This document shows, one piece after another, positions 42,065 to 50,771 of a stretch of 64,000 nt of DNA. Every line of letters begins with the position of its first letter. Position 1 is the first letter of the stretch. The notes beneath the pieces are model-generated. The model was not told the origin of the DNA. It was given only the letters and a program-made list of their open reading frames with translations, and ran no database searches. The stretch spans positions 372,001-436,000 of the forward strand of contig CALOEL010000014.1 in assembly GCA_942492375.1 (NCBI GenBank), in the 5' to 3' direction. Position numbers and translations under genes: made by a program. The DNA is from JAHEAO01 sp942492375 (GTDB lineage: Bacteria; Pseudomonadota; Alphaproteobacteria; Rhodobacterales; Rhodobacteraceae).

Positions 42065-42558
42065 ACGGGCACGATCACCCGGGTTCCGGGCGCAGCCCTT
42101 GACGCGATCCAGCGCAGGTGATCGGGGCGGAAGGCGATGCAGCCCGCGGTCGGATATCCGGGCCGGCGCCAGCGATGCAGGAAGATCGCCGAGCCGCGCC
42201 CCGGAACCGCATCGGGCCAGTTCCAGTCGGTCAGCAGGATCAGGTCGTAGAGCCGGTCGCCGCGTCGCAGATGCTCGTGCGCAAAGCGATGCGGCAGGCG
42301 AACAAGCTGATTATAGGCGGGATCATCGGGGTTTTCCGACCAGCCGTCATGCAGCCGGATGGGCTTGGCCCAAGGGGCGGGTGCCGCCATTCGGTCAGGG
42401 CGATAGAGGCAACCGGTGACCTGAAGAATACCCGAGGGCGTCGCCCCGTCGCCCTCTCGCTTATCGCTGGTGATGCCGCCGCGCCCGGCCGAGCAGGGAA
42501 AGCGCCGCCCCAGGAACCGGACGCCCGTCGGCGTCAGCACCAGGTCGACCGGGCTCAC
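42022..42558 (-). CDS. L,D-transpeptidase (YkuD-like) family protein without signal peptide
   Basis: 178 residues. The catalytic region is IFLHRWRRPGYPTAGCIAF, with H128 and nucleophile C140 spaced as in YkuD-like L,D-transpeptidases, which crosslink or anchor to peptidoglycan. There is no hydrophobic signal sequence at the N-terminus, so export is unclear; members of this sub-type may act in the cytoplasm or use another route. The start is a GTG at 42558 overlapping the ribA stop (GTGA). Its 3' end overlaps yggS by 43 bp in the antisense direction, which is unusual for two real genes. Confidence 0.8.
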   Translation of the reverse strand: MSPVDLVLTPTGVRFLGRRFPCSAGRGGITSDKREGDGATPSGILQVTGCLYRPDRMAAPAPWAKPIRLHDGWSENPDDPAYNQLVRLPHRFAHEHLRRGDRLYDLILLTDWNWPDAVPGRGSAIFLHRWRRPGYPTAGCIAFRPDHLRWIASRAAPGTRVIVPVQSRSPKIAEPTRT

Positions 42559-43643
42559 AGGATATGTCCGGATTTCTTTGCCTTGGTGTCGAGGTATTTC
42601 GCATTGAGCGGGTTCAGGCCCACCCGCAGGGGAACACGCTCGGCGACGGCGATGCCGTTGGCTCGCATCATCGCCACCTTGGCGGGATTGTTGGTCAGCA
42701 GCCGGACCGAATTGAACCCCATTTCCCGCAGGATGCCCGCGCCGATGCGAAAATCCCGCTCGTCATCCTCGAATCCCAGCCGGTGATTGGCCTCGACCGT
42801 GTCGAAGCCTTGATCCTGCAGCGAATAGGCGCGCATCTTGTTGGCCAGCCCGATGCCGCGCCCTTCCTGATTGAGATAGAGCAGCACGCCTGCGCCTTCA
42901 TCACCCATCTTGCGCAGAGCCGCGCGCAGTTGCGGGCCGCAGTCGCATTTCAGGCTGCCCAGAAGGTCGCCGGTGAAGCACGCCGAATGCAGCCGAGCCA
43001 GAACGGGGCTATCGCGGTCGGGGCGGCCGATCTCGATGGCGTAATGTTCTTCCGCGCCATCCTCGGGGCGGAAGACATGCAGGCGCCCTGCCTCGGAGAC
43101 TTCAAGCGGCAGGCGGGCGCTGACGACCGAATGCAGCGGGCTGGCGGTCGACAGGACCGGTCCGGCAAGGTCCAGATCTATGAGCGTCAGACGATGACGG
43201 CCGGCAAATGCCGCGGGGTCATCAAGGTCCGCAACGACCGCAGCGGGCAGAAGCCGCGCTTCTTTCGCCAGTAGCACGGCAGCGCGGTGCAATGAGGCGT
43301 CGCCGTCGCGCAGCGTGACCAGCGGGCCCTTCATGGGCGAGTCGAGATCGCCGGACGGATCGGCGACCGCGCCGATCCAGTCGAGATCTGTTCCGTCCCG
43401 CAGCGCAATCCGGGCAATATCCCCGTCATAGGCCCGGGCCTTCAGGGTCGCGGCACGCCGGGCGGTGATGGCGAGAACCGGTTCTGTCAGGGCCTGCAAT
43501 TCTTGCAGGCGGTCGCGGTTCAGTGTCTCGACCGGTACCGCCAGCGCCCCGCGTCCGTTCGCGATCAGAACCACCGGCACGCCCATCCGGAAATCGGACC
43601 GGGCGCGGGCCAGCAATTCGGTGATGTCAGGGCTCAGGGTCAT
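42555..43643 (-). CDS. ribA: GTP cyclohydrolase II with degenerate N-terminal domain
   Basis: 362 residues. The C-terminal part is GTP cyclohydrolase II: zinc cysteines C222, C233, C235 in CFTGDLLGSLKCDCG, the catalytic stretch NQEGRGIGLANK, and LLTNNPAKVAMM. It opens GTP for riboflavin synthesis. The first about 160 residues resemble the 3,4-dihydroxybutanone-4-phosphate synthase fold, but its acidic metal motif is gone, so this part is probably structural only. The ATG at 43643 is chosen for a GTP cyclohydrolase of alphaproteobacterial length. It shares a 4-bp overlap with the transpeptidase-like gene. Confidence 0.9.
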   Translation of the reverse strand: MTLSPDITELLARARSDFRMGVPVVLIANGRGALAVPVETLNRDRLQELQALTEPVLAITARRAATLKARAYDGDIARIALRDGTDLDWIGAVADPSGDLDSPMKGPLVTLRDGDASLHRAAVLLAKEARLLPAAVVADLDDPAAFAGRHRLTLIDLDLAGPVLSTASPLHSVVSARLPLEVSEAGRLHVFRPEDGAEEHYAIEIGRPDRDSPVLARLHSACFTGDLLGSLKCDCGPQLRAALRKMGDEGAGVLLYLNQEGRGIGLANKMRAYSLQDQGFDTVEANHRLGFEDDERDFRIGAGILREMGFNSVRLLTNNPAKVAMMRANGIAVAERVPLRVGLNPLNAKYLDTKAKKSGHIL

Positions 43644-43804
43644 GCTTCTTCCAGTGGTGCCGGACCGACGCTTTAGCCATTTTTGCAGGAATATGAAACA
43701 TTTCCCGCCAATTCCACACGACCGCGTGAGGCACTTGCAGCAATTCTTGCCGGAACCGAGAGCCGGCCACAACTGTTTGTCAGTGGAACAGGAGGTCGCG
43801 GAAC

Positions 43805-44491
43805 ATGGGCACTCTGAAAAAGATACTTCTGGTTGATGACGACGACGATCTGCGCGAGGCGCTGAGCGAGCAGTTGGTCATGACCGAGGATTTCGACGTC
43901 TTCGAGGCTGACAGCGGCGCCAGCGCGATGACCAAGGCGAAAGAGGGGATCTACGACCTCGTGATCCTCGACGTCGGGCTTCCGGACACCGACGGACGCG
44001 AGCTTTGCCGGCGGATGCGCAAGCAGAATGTCAAATGTCCGATCATCATGCTGACGGGTCATGACAGCGATGCCGACACCATTCTGGGTCTCGACGCCGG
44101 TGCGAACGACTACATCACCAAGCCGTTCAAGTTCCCCGTCCTTCTGGCGCGAATCCGCGCGCAGCTTCGCCAGCACGAGCAATCCGAAGATGCGGTTTTC
44201 CAGCTTGGGCCCTATACGTTCAAGCCGGCGATGAAGATGCTGATCACCGAGGATGACCGGAAGATACGGTTGACCGAGAAAGAGACGAACATCCTCAAGT
44301 TCCTCTATCGTGCCACCGAGGGCGTTGTGCCCCGGGACGTGCTGTTGCACGAGGTCTGGGGCTACAATGCCGGTGTCACGACGCACACGCTGGAAACGCA
44401 CATTTACCGGCTTCGTCAAAAAATAGAACCAGATCCGTCAAATGCCCGCCTTCTTGTGACCGAATCCGGCGGCTATAGATTGGTTGCGTAG
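43805..44491 (+). CDS. cenR: OmpR/PhoB family response regulator, CenR-like
   Basis: 228 residues. The receiver has the acidic cluster DDDDD (11-15), the phospho-acceptor D56 in LVILDVGLPDTDGRELC, and KPF near residue 105. The winged-helix part ends with RDVLLHEVWGYNAGVTTHTLETH (about 20 residues) and IYRLRQKIEPDPSNARLLV. The sequence resembles CenR of Caulobacter and Rhodobacter, an essential regulator of envelope and division genes. The symbol is inferred from likeness; the cognate kinase (CenK) is not in this window. AGGAGG lies 9 bases before the ATG. A strong terminator follows. Confidence 0.85.
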   Translation: MGTLKKILLVDDDDDLREALSEQLVMTEDFDVFEADSGASAMTKAKEGIYDLVILDVGLPDTDGRELCRRMRKQNVKCPIIMLTGHDSDADTILGLDAGANDYITKPFKFPVLLARIRAQLRQHEQSEDAVFQLGPYTFKPAMKMLITEDDRKIRLTEKETNILKFLYRATEGVVPRDVLLHEVWGYNAGVTTHTLETHIYRLRQKIEPDPSNARLLVTESGGYRLVA

Positions 44492-44546
44492 CAGAGAATC
44501 CCCTTGTGATGTCGGGGTTATGGCATCACACCTCCCTGTTGGACTT

Positions 44547-44576
44547 GGCCGGGCCTTTGTGCCCGGCCCTTTTTTG
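44547..44576 (+). terminator. Intrinsic terminator after cenR
   Basis: Stem GGCCGGGC / GCCCGGCC (8 bp, perfect) with a 6-base loop, followed by CTTTTTT. It lies 55 bp after the cenR stop. Confidence 0.88.
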
Positions 44577-44624
44577 TCGCAGGTGGCTGCCTGGGTGCTA
44601 AAGTGGCGAGCGGGAGGGGTGGAG

Positions 44625-45275
44625 ATGACAGCAAAGTATGAACCCGAAGACGTGCTTGCGCTATGGTTTCCCGATGACGGTCATCAGAACAACGCCGAGA
44701 GCCACGGCGCCTTCTGGAACACGCGAATGCAGGGCGGCATGGATGCGATCATCTGCCGCGACTTCGCTCACATGACCGACGCCGCCGCTCGCGGGCGGCT
44801 TGACGTATGGGCTGAAACACCTCGCGGATGTCTGGCGCTGCTGATCGTGCTCGACCAGTTTTCGCGTTCTCTCTGGCGCGACACGCCGGCAGCCTATGGC
44901 CAGGATCTGAAGGCGGCGCGGCTTGCTCTGGACGGGATCGCAGTCGGTCATTACGACGCGCTGGATGCACCGTGGGAAAAGCAATTCTACATCATCGCGA
45001 TCTCGCATTGTGAAGGGCCTGACCATTTGCAGCGCATGGATATGCTCGTCGACATGTCGAAAAAGCTTGTGGCCGGGCTTCCAGAAAGCCTTGCGCTGTT
45101 CAAAGAGCGCAGCGTCGCGCAGGCCGAACGCGTCCGCGACATCATCAGGAAGTACGGCCGGCATCCGCATCGCAACGCGATCCTTGGCAGGGTTTCGACC
45201 CCGGAAGAGCAGGCATATATCGCAACCGGCGACTTCCCGCATGTCAACAAGGTCTCGGCCGACGCCGAGGGTTGA
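44625..45275 (+). CDS. DUF924 family protein
   Basis: 216 residues of DUF924 (YbiH-type helical protein). Signature segments are EPEDVLALWFPDDGHQNN, GCLALLIVLDQFSRSLWRDT and HPHRNAILGRVSTPEEQAYI. The structure is TPR-like; the function is not known. The ATG at 44625 is preceded by GGGAGGGG and lies downstream of the cenR terminator, so it needs its own promoter. An open frame 141 bp longer starts within the terminator region and is not coding. The exonuclease gene begins 50 bp downstream. Confidence 0.85.
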   Translation: MTAKYEPEDVLALWFPDDGHQNNAESHGAFWNTRMQGGMDAIICRDFAHMTDAAARGRLDVWAETPRGCLALLIVLDQFSRSLWRDTPAAYGQDLKAARLALDGIAVGHYDALDAPWEKQFYIIAISHCEGPDHLQRMDMLVDMSKKLVAGLPESLALFKERSVAQAERVRDIIRKYGRHPHRNAILGRVSTPEEQAYIATGDFPHVNKVSADAEG

Positions 45276-45325
45276 GGCCACTGCACTGCAGGGCTAGGGT
45301 CGCGCGGAGCCTGCCGGAGAACGAT

Positions 45326-46114
45326 ATGCCCTTCACCCTAGCGACCTGGAACATCAACTCGGTTCGTCTGCGCGAACCCCTGGTCCGGCAGCTTCTGGAA
45401 CAGGAAGCGCCTGACATCCTCTGCCTTCAGGAGTGCAAGAGTCCGGTCGAGAAGATCCCGACAGAAGGGTTCGCCGCATTGGGCTACCGCCATATCGTGG
45501 CGCGCGGGCAGAAGGGCTACAACGGCGTCGCGATCCTGTCGAAATTGCCGATCGAGGACGTGGGCGACCGTGATCTGGCGACGCTGGGACATGCGCGCCA
45601 TGTGGCGGCGCGGCTGGAAAATGGCGTGATCATCCACAATTTCTACGTTCCCGCCGGCGGTGACGTTCCCGACCGAGAGGTGAATGTGAAGTTCGGACAG
45701 AAGCTCGACTACCTGACCGAGATGCGTGACTGGTTTCACGGAGAGCGGCCCGAAAGGTCGATCCTGGTGGGCGATCTGAACATCGCGCCACGAGAGGACG
45801 ATGTGTGGAGTCACAAGCAACTTCTGAAAATTGTCAGCCACACGCCGGTCGAGGTCGAACATCTGGGTGCCGCGCAGGATGCAGGCGGCTGGGTCGACAT
45901 AACCCGGCAGGACATCCCCGAGGGCAATCTCTATTCCTGGTGGTCCTACCGTTCGCCGGACTGGGACGCTGCCGATAAGGGCCGTCGTCTGGATCACGTC
46001 TGGGCGACCGGAGATATCGCCAGTGCCGCCCACGGTTCGCGGATCCTGCGCGCGGTCCGGGGTTGGCAACAACCTTCGGATCATGCGCCCGTTTTCGCTT
46101 CGTTCGACCTTTAG
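45326..46114 (+). CDS. xth: Exodeoxyribonuclease III (AP endonuclease)
   Basis: 262 residues of the EEP family: LATWNINSVRLREP at the start, ILCLQECKSPVEK (metal-binding Glu), GDLNIAPREDDVW, and DHAPVFASF at the end. It nicks DNA at abasic sites and has 3'-5' exonuclease activity in base-excision repair. The start at 45326 is the first Met giving the family N-terminus; an extension to 45272 adds residues with no counterpart. It follows the DUF924 gene by 50 bp and may share its transcript. Confidence 0.93.
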   Translation: MPFTLATWNINSVRLREPLVRQLLEQEAPDILCLQECKSPVEKIPTEGFAALGYRHIVARGQKGYNGVAILSKLPIEDVGDRDLATLGHARHVAARLENGVIIHNFYVPAGGDVPDREVNVKFGQKLDYLTEMRDWFHGERPERSILVGDLNIAPREDDVWSHKQLLKIVSHTPVEVEHLGAAQDAGGWVDITRQDIPEGNLYSWWSYRSPDWDAADKGRRLDHVWATGDIASAAHGSRILRAVRGWQQPSDHAPVFASFDL

Positions 46115-46250
46115 AGCTGACGTTTCTTCCGGCGAAGCTTGAACAGTTTCGGCAGATGCGCCATCTAGAGCGTCGTGAGGTCTGATAGTCAGGAAGGCAG
46201 AGGCCGCCTGACTAGGACGGGGCAACTTTTGCTGCGGAGAATGGATCGAG

Positions 46251-47171
46251 ATGCTGGAATTCGGACAGAACACCGCTGACGCCGCGCCCGGCGATCTGGT
46301 CAAGGATGTCAGCGAAGCCACCTTTATGACCGATGTGGTGGACGCCTCCGGACAGGTGCCGGTGATCGTCGACTTCTGGGCTCCCTGGTGCGGCCCGTGC
46401 AAGACGCTGGGTCCGATGCTGGAACAGGCGGTGGCGGCTGCCAAGGGCAAGGTCCGCATGGTCAAGGTCAATATCGACGAGAACCAGCAGATCGCGGCAC
46501 AGTTGCGCATCCAGTCGATCCCGACGGTCTATGCCTTCTGGCAGGGCCAGCCGGTAGACGGCTTTCAGGGCGCCGTGCCGCAGTCGCAGATCAAGGCCTT
46601 CGTTGACAAGCTTGCGGCGCTCGGCGGCGGCGAGGCGCCAGACGACGGTCTGGCCGACGCGATCGAAGCTGCCGAGACTATGCTAGCCGAAGGAGCCGCC
46701 GTCGATGCCGCGCAGACCTTCGCCGCGATCCTTGGCGAAGACCCCGACAATGCCGCCGCCTATGGCGGGATGGTGCGGGCGCATATCGCGATGGACGATC
46801 TCGATCAGGCAGAGGCGATCTTGAACGGAGCGCCGGTGGAGATTTCCAAGTCCCCCGCTCTCGAAGCCGCCCATGCCGCGCTGCAACTTGCCCGGCAGGC
46901 CGCGAATGCCGGTCCGGTGTCAGACCTGCGGGCCGCGGTCGAGGCCGACCCTGACAATCACCAGGCGCGCTACGATCTTGCGATCGCCTTGCATGCCGCC
47001 GGCAACACCAAGGACGCGGTGGACGAACTGCTGACACTGTTCCGCAAGGACAGGGAATGGAACGACGGCGCCGCCAAGACGCAGCTATTCCAGATTTTCG
47101 ACGCGCTGAAGCCTCAGGATTCCATCGCGTTGGAAGGTCGGCGCAAGCTGTCTTCGATGATATTTGCCTGA
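46251..47171 (+). CDS. Thioredoxin-domain co-chaperone CnoX/YbbN-like
   Basis: 306 residues. A thioredoxin domain with active site WCGPC (C47, C50) in DFWAPWCGPCKTLGPML is followed by a helical TPR region (DGLADAIEAAETMLAEGAA, EDPDNAAAYGGMVRAHIAM). CnoX proteins combine redox holdase activity with hand-off to GroEL under bleach-type stress; E. coli CnoX lacks the full CxxC, whereas this one has it, so it may also reduce disulfides. No signal peptide, cytoplasmic. It begins a three-gene group with a Lon-N-domain gene (27 bp later) and a Trm112-like gene. Confidence 0.88.
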   Translation: MLEFGQNTADAAPGDLVKDVSEATFMTDVVDASGQVPVIVDFWAPWCGPCKTLGPMLEQAVAAAKGKVRMVKVNIDENQQIAAQLRIQSIPTVYAFWQGQPVDGFQGAVPQSQIKAFVDKLAALGGGEAPDDGLADAIEAAETMLAEGAAVDAAQTFAAILGEDPDNAAAYGGMVRAHIAMDDLDQAEAILNGAPVEISKSPALEAAHAALQLARQAANAGPVSDLRAAVEADPDNHQARYDLAIALHAAGNTKDAVDELLTLFRKDREWNDGAAKTQLFQIFDALKPQDSIALEGRRKLSSMIFA

Positions 47172-47197
47172 TCGCCCGGTCGATCTAGCTATAGCTC

Positions 47198-47839
47198 ATG
47201 TTTTCCGCAGCGGACTTGCCGCCTTCGTTACCGGTCTTTCCATTGCCCGGCGCGCTTCTGCTGCCCCGGGCGCGGTTGCCGCTGCACATCTTCGAACCGC
47301 GCTATCTGGCGATGCTCGACGACACGTTGAAGACCAGCCACCGCCTGATCGGAATGATCCAGCCTTGTGGCGGTCCTGGCGGACATAAGGGGCTTCATGC
47401 CATTGGATGTGCCGGCCGGGTCAGCGCGTTCTCGGAAACCGAGGATGGCCGATACATGATCACTCTGACCGGCATTTCCCGGTTTCGGGTCCGGCACGAG
47501 GTCGAGGGTTTCCACCCCTACCGAAAATGCGAGGTCGACTGGGCCAGTTTCGAGCGCGACCTTGGCGCGACCGAGCACGATCTTCTGCTGGACAGGTCGA
47601 AATTCCTGTCGCTGCTGGGCCGGTACTTCGAAGCCGAGGACCTCAAGACAGACTGGGATTCGCTCTGCCAAGCCGAGGACGAGTTGCTCATCAACTCGCT
47701 GTCGATGCTCTGCCCCTTCGATCCTGAAGACAAGCAGGCGCTGCTGGAGGCGCCTTCGCTGGTGACGCGGCGCGAGACACTTGTAACCCTTCTGGAATTC
47801 GCGCTACGCGGCGGATCTGGCGAGGAGGTGATGCAATGA
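47198..47839 (+). CDS. LON peptidase substrate-binding domain protein
   Basis: 213 residues. The N-terminal domain of the Lon protease is recognised in LPVFPLPGALLLPRARLPLHIFEPRYLAML; there is no ATPase or protease part. Members of this family occur as stand-alone proteins in alphaproteobacteria and their role is not known; substrate capture or regulation of proteolysis is an inference. Placed 27 bp after the cnoX-like gene and overlapping the Trm112-like gene by 4 bp (ATGA). Confidence 0.85.
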   Translation: MFSAADLPPSLPVFPLPGALLLPRARLPLHIFEPRYLAMLDDTLKTSHRLIGMIQPCGGPGGHKGLHAIGCAGRVSAFSETEDGRYMITLTGISRFRVRHEVEGFHPYRKCEVDWASFERDLGATEHDLLLDRSKFLSLLGRYFEAEDLKTDWDSLCQAEDELLINSLSMLCPFDPEDKQALLEAPSLVTRRETLVTLLEFALRGGSGEEVMQ

Positions 47840-48018
47840 CCGATGGACCTGAATTCGACCGACGGATGCTGGAAGCCTTGGTCTGTCCTCAAAGCCACGC
47901 GACGCTCTCTTATGATGCCGCGCGGCAGGAACTGGTCTCGAAGAAGGCAGGACTGGCCTATCCGATCCGAAACGGGATTCCGGTGATGCTGGTCGACGAG
48001 GCGCGAAAGCTCGACTAG
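47836..48018 (+). CDS. Trm112 family protein
   Basis: 60 residues: MLEALVCPQSHATLSYD, then ELVSKKAGLAYPIRNGIPVMLVDEAR. It is a short Trm112/YcaR-like zinc-ribbon relative, but only one Cys of the usual set is visible, so zinc binding is doubtful. Trm112 proteins activate partner methyltransferases acting on tRNA, rRNA or release factors. The ATG overlaps the Lon-N gene stop; its own stop overlaps the convergent ubiH-like gene by 4 bp. Confidence 0.85.
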   Translation: MTDGPEFDRRMLEALVCPQSHATLSYDAARQELVSKKAGLAYPIRNGIPVMLVDEARKLD

Positions 48019-49241
48019 ATCTTTCGGCCCTGCAACAACCTTGGCACGTCGCCGGTAAGCCCCGCGGCTTCGCGGATGAAGCTGCGGCGCAGGCCGGGCA
48101 GGGCGTTAACCAGACCCAGACCCAGGTCCCGACCAAATCGCACCAGCGAAATATCGTTTGAAAACAGTCTATTGATCGTATCCGTCGCCACGGCGAGCGT
48201 CGCCACATCGAACCGGCGCCACTGCTGGTAGCGGGTGAGGACCTCGGTTCTTCCGATATCTTCGCCGCGTCTGCGGGCATGGGCCAGCACCTCGGCCAGC
48301 GCCGCGACGTCCTTGAGACCCGCATTGAGCCCCTGACCCGCGATCGGATGAACGCCATGTGCCGCATCGCCGACCAGGGCAATCCGCTCGGCCACGAAGG
48401 CATTGGTCAGCGTAAGGTTGAGCGGATAGGTGAACCGCTGACCCTCAAGGGCGATATCGCCAAGGAAGTCGCCGAAGCGCGGCCGGAGGACGTCGAGGTA
48501 ATCTTTATCGTCCAATCCCTGAATTCCTGCCGCCATTGCCGTTGTTTCAGTCCAGACGATCGAGGACCGGTTGCCCGGCAGCGGCAATATTGCCAGCGGC
48601 CCCGGCGGCATGAAGAACTGATGCGCGATCCCATGATGCGGCTTTGCATGAGAGATCGCGCAGACCAGTGCGGTCTGGCCGTATTCCCAGCCAGTCCGCC
48701 CGATTCCTGCGCGTTCGGCGGTGCCGGAGTTGCGGCCATCGCAGCCGATCAGCAACGCGGCGCGCAAGGTCTTGCCGGAACCGAGTGTTGCGGTGACGCC
48801 CGAGCCATCGGCGTCTTGCGCCGTCACGCTGTCGCCTTCGATCTGGGTGACCCGGTTCGATGCGCCGATCGCGGTCAGCAGGGCACGCCGCAGGAAACGA
48901 TCCTCGATCATGTAGCCCATCGGGCCTTCCTCGATCTCGGCATGGTCGAATTCCAGCACGAAAGGCGATGGACCTTCGCCTGCCCTGCCATCGGTGACCT
49001 TGATTTGCAGGATCGGCTGCGACTTGTCCTCGACACCATCCCAGGCGCCAAGTGTCCTCAACAGCCGTTGCGAGGTCAACGCGAGCGCATAGCCGCGCCC
49101 GTCGAAGTGGTCCGCACTTCTGACCGTGGATGGTGCGGGATCGATAGCCGTCACGGAAAACCCGACGCCCGCCAGCGCAAGCGCAAGCGCAGAGCCGTTC
49201 AACCCCCCGCCTGCAATCAGAATGTCGGTATCTCTTGCCAT
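48015..49241 (-). CDS. UbiH/UbiF-family FAD-dependent hydroxylase (ubiquinone synthesis)
   Basis: 408 residues of the class A flavin monooxygenases. FAD site ILIAGGGLNGSALALALAG near residue 6, DG motif IGCDGRNSGTAERAG, and GD motif VGDAAHGVHPIAGQGLNAGL, a form typical of UbiH/UbiF. It adds a hydroxyl group to the ubiquinone ring; which position cannot be decided from the sequence. Start choice: an ATG at 49241, or at 49250 (MWSMARDTD). Neither has a well-spaced ribosome site. It is divergent from the amidase gene. Confidence 0.9.
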   Translation of the reverse strand: MARDTDILIAGGGLNGSALALALAGVGFSVTAIDPAPSTVRSADHFDGRGYALALTSQRLLRTLGAWDGVEDKSQPILQIKVTDGRAGEGPSPFVLEFDHAEIEEGPMGYMIEDRFLRRALLTAIGASNRVTQIEGDSVTAQDADGSGVTATLGSGKTLRAALLIGCDGRNSGTAERAGIGRTGWEYGQTALVCAISHAKPHHGIAHQFFMPPGPLAILPLPGNRSSIVWTETTAMAAGIQGLDDKDYLDVLRPRFGDFLGDIALEGQRFTYPLNLTLTNAFVAERIALVGDAAHGVHPIAGQGLNAGLKDVAALAEVLAHARRRGEDIGRTEVLTRYQQWRRFDVATLAVATDTINRLFSNDISLVRFGRDLGLGLVNALPGLRRSFIREAAGLTGDVPRLLQGRKI

Positions 49242-49320
49242 GCTCCACATATGACCGCGCACCCGGGATTGTCCATGCGCCCTGCTGCCGCTACCGTCGC
49301 GAAAATGGCCGGAGACTGGC

Positions 49321-50655
49321 ATGAGCGAAACTTGGCTTTGGATGAGCGCGGCCGATCTGGGGCGCGGGATCGGCGAGGGCAGGATTGATCCCGTGGCCCT
49401 GACGCAAACCTATCTCGACGCGATCGATGTCCATCCGCTGCGCGACCGGATCTATGCCCGCGTCACGGCCGGGCGGGCGCTGGCCGAAGCCCGTTCCGCG
49501 TCGGAGCGTGCGCGGTCAGGCCGCCGCAAATCTCCGCTGGATGGCGTGCCTGTATCCTGGAAGGACCTGTTCGATACCGCCGGGATCGCGACCGAAGCAG
49601 GCTCGGCTCTACTTGAGGGCAGGGTCCCGGATCGCGACGCGGCCGTGCTGCAGAACGCCACGGCTGCGGGGCTGGTCTGCCTTGGCAAGACGCACATGTC
49701 GGAACTTGCGTTCTCGGGGCTCGGATACAACCCGGTTACCGCAAGTTCGCCTTGCGTGAATGACCCCGACGCGGTGGCGGGCGGATCCTCGTCCGGTGCC
49801 GCGGCGTCCGTCGCCTTCGGACTGGCGGCCGCTGGTATCGGCAGCGACACCGGTGGGTCCGTGCGAATTCCCGCGGCTTGGAACGATCTTGTCGGCCTCA
49901 AGACGACGTCTGGCCGGCTTTCGCTGGAAGGTGTCGTGCCGCTCGCGCCCAGTTTCGATACCGTTGGTCCGATTTGCCGAACCGTCGAGGATGCGGGTCT
50001 GCTGCTGGCTGTTCTCGAAGGCGACGATCCCGCCCCCGATCTGGCCGGCGTGTCGCCGGAGAATATCCGCTTTCTCATCCCCGCGAACGCGGTTTTCGAT
50101 AATGTCCGCCCCGGCCCGAAAAATGCATTCGAGGCTGCCGTGAAGCGCCTTCAGACCCAAGGTGTCAGCATAGAGCGGCACGAAATCGACTGCATCGAGC
50201 CGGCTTTCGCGCTGTCTCCCATCCTCTTCGCAACTGAAGCCTACGGAATATGGAAGGACCTGATCGAAGCACAGCCCGGCAAGATGTTCCCTCAGATTCT
50301 CGAGCGCTTCCGCGCCGGTGGCAAGTTCCTGGGCGCCGATTTCGTCAAAGCCTGGCGTGACCTGGAGGTTCTGCGCGCAGAGTGGATCAAGGCCACGGCA
50401 GGATACGACGCGGTTATCTTGCCCACCGTTCCTTCGCTGCCACCCAAGACGGACAGGCTGGGCCGCGAGCAGAGTTACTACGTCAACGAGAACCTGATGG
50501 CGCTGCACAACACACGGCTTGGCAATCTGATGGGACTCGCTTCGCTGACGCTGCCTACGCGGACGCCTTCGGCCGGATTCATGCTGATGACGCCCCCCAT
50601 GACCGAAAACCGGCTTCTGAAGCTGGGCGCGGCTGTGGAAGGCGCCTTGGCCTAA
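49321..50655 (+). CDS. Amidase (amidase signature family)
   Basis: 444 residues with the Lys-Ser-Ser triad: K81 in VSWKDLFDTAG, the cis-Ser in AGGSSSGAAASVAFG (about S157), and the nucleophile S180 in GSDTGGSVRIPA. Hydrolyses a carboxamide or similar amide bond; substrates vary widely across the family. It is not a GatA, as no gatB/gatC is nearby. GGAG lies 6 bases before the ATG. It stands alone between a divergent ubiH-like gene and the aminotransferase-ftsK group, with a 116-bp gap before the latter. Confidence 0.9.
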   Translation: MSETWLWMSAADLGRGIGEGRIDPVALTQTYLDAIDVHPLRDRIYARVTAGRALAEARSASERARSGRRKSPLDGVPVSWKDLFDTAGIATEAGSALLEGRVPDRDAAVLQNATAAGLVCLGKTHMSELAFSGLGYNPVTASSPCVNDPDAVAGGSSSGAAASVAFGLAAAGIGSDTGGSVRIPAAWNDLVGLKTTSGRLSLEGVVPLAPSFDTVGPICRTVEDAGLLLAVLEGDDPAPDLAGVSPENIRFLIPANAVFDNVRPGPKNAFEAAVKRLQTQGVSIERHEIDCIEPAFALSPILFATEAYGIWKDLIEAQPGKMFPQILERFRAGGKFLGADFVKAWRDLEVLRAEWIKATAGYDAVILPTVPSLPPKTDRLGREQSYYVNENLMALHNTRLGNLMGLASLTLPTRTPSAGFMLMTPPMTENRLLKLGAAVEGALA

Positions 50656-50771
50656 AAGCAACATATTCGCATCACAACTGGCGATTTTTGCAGCGTTTTT
50701 CTGGACCGGGCGGCGTTCGATAGGTATCTTCAGGCAAAACGGGACGTAACGATCCCGGACTTGAGGCATAG

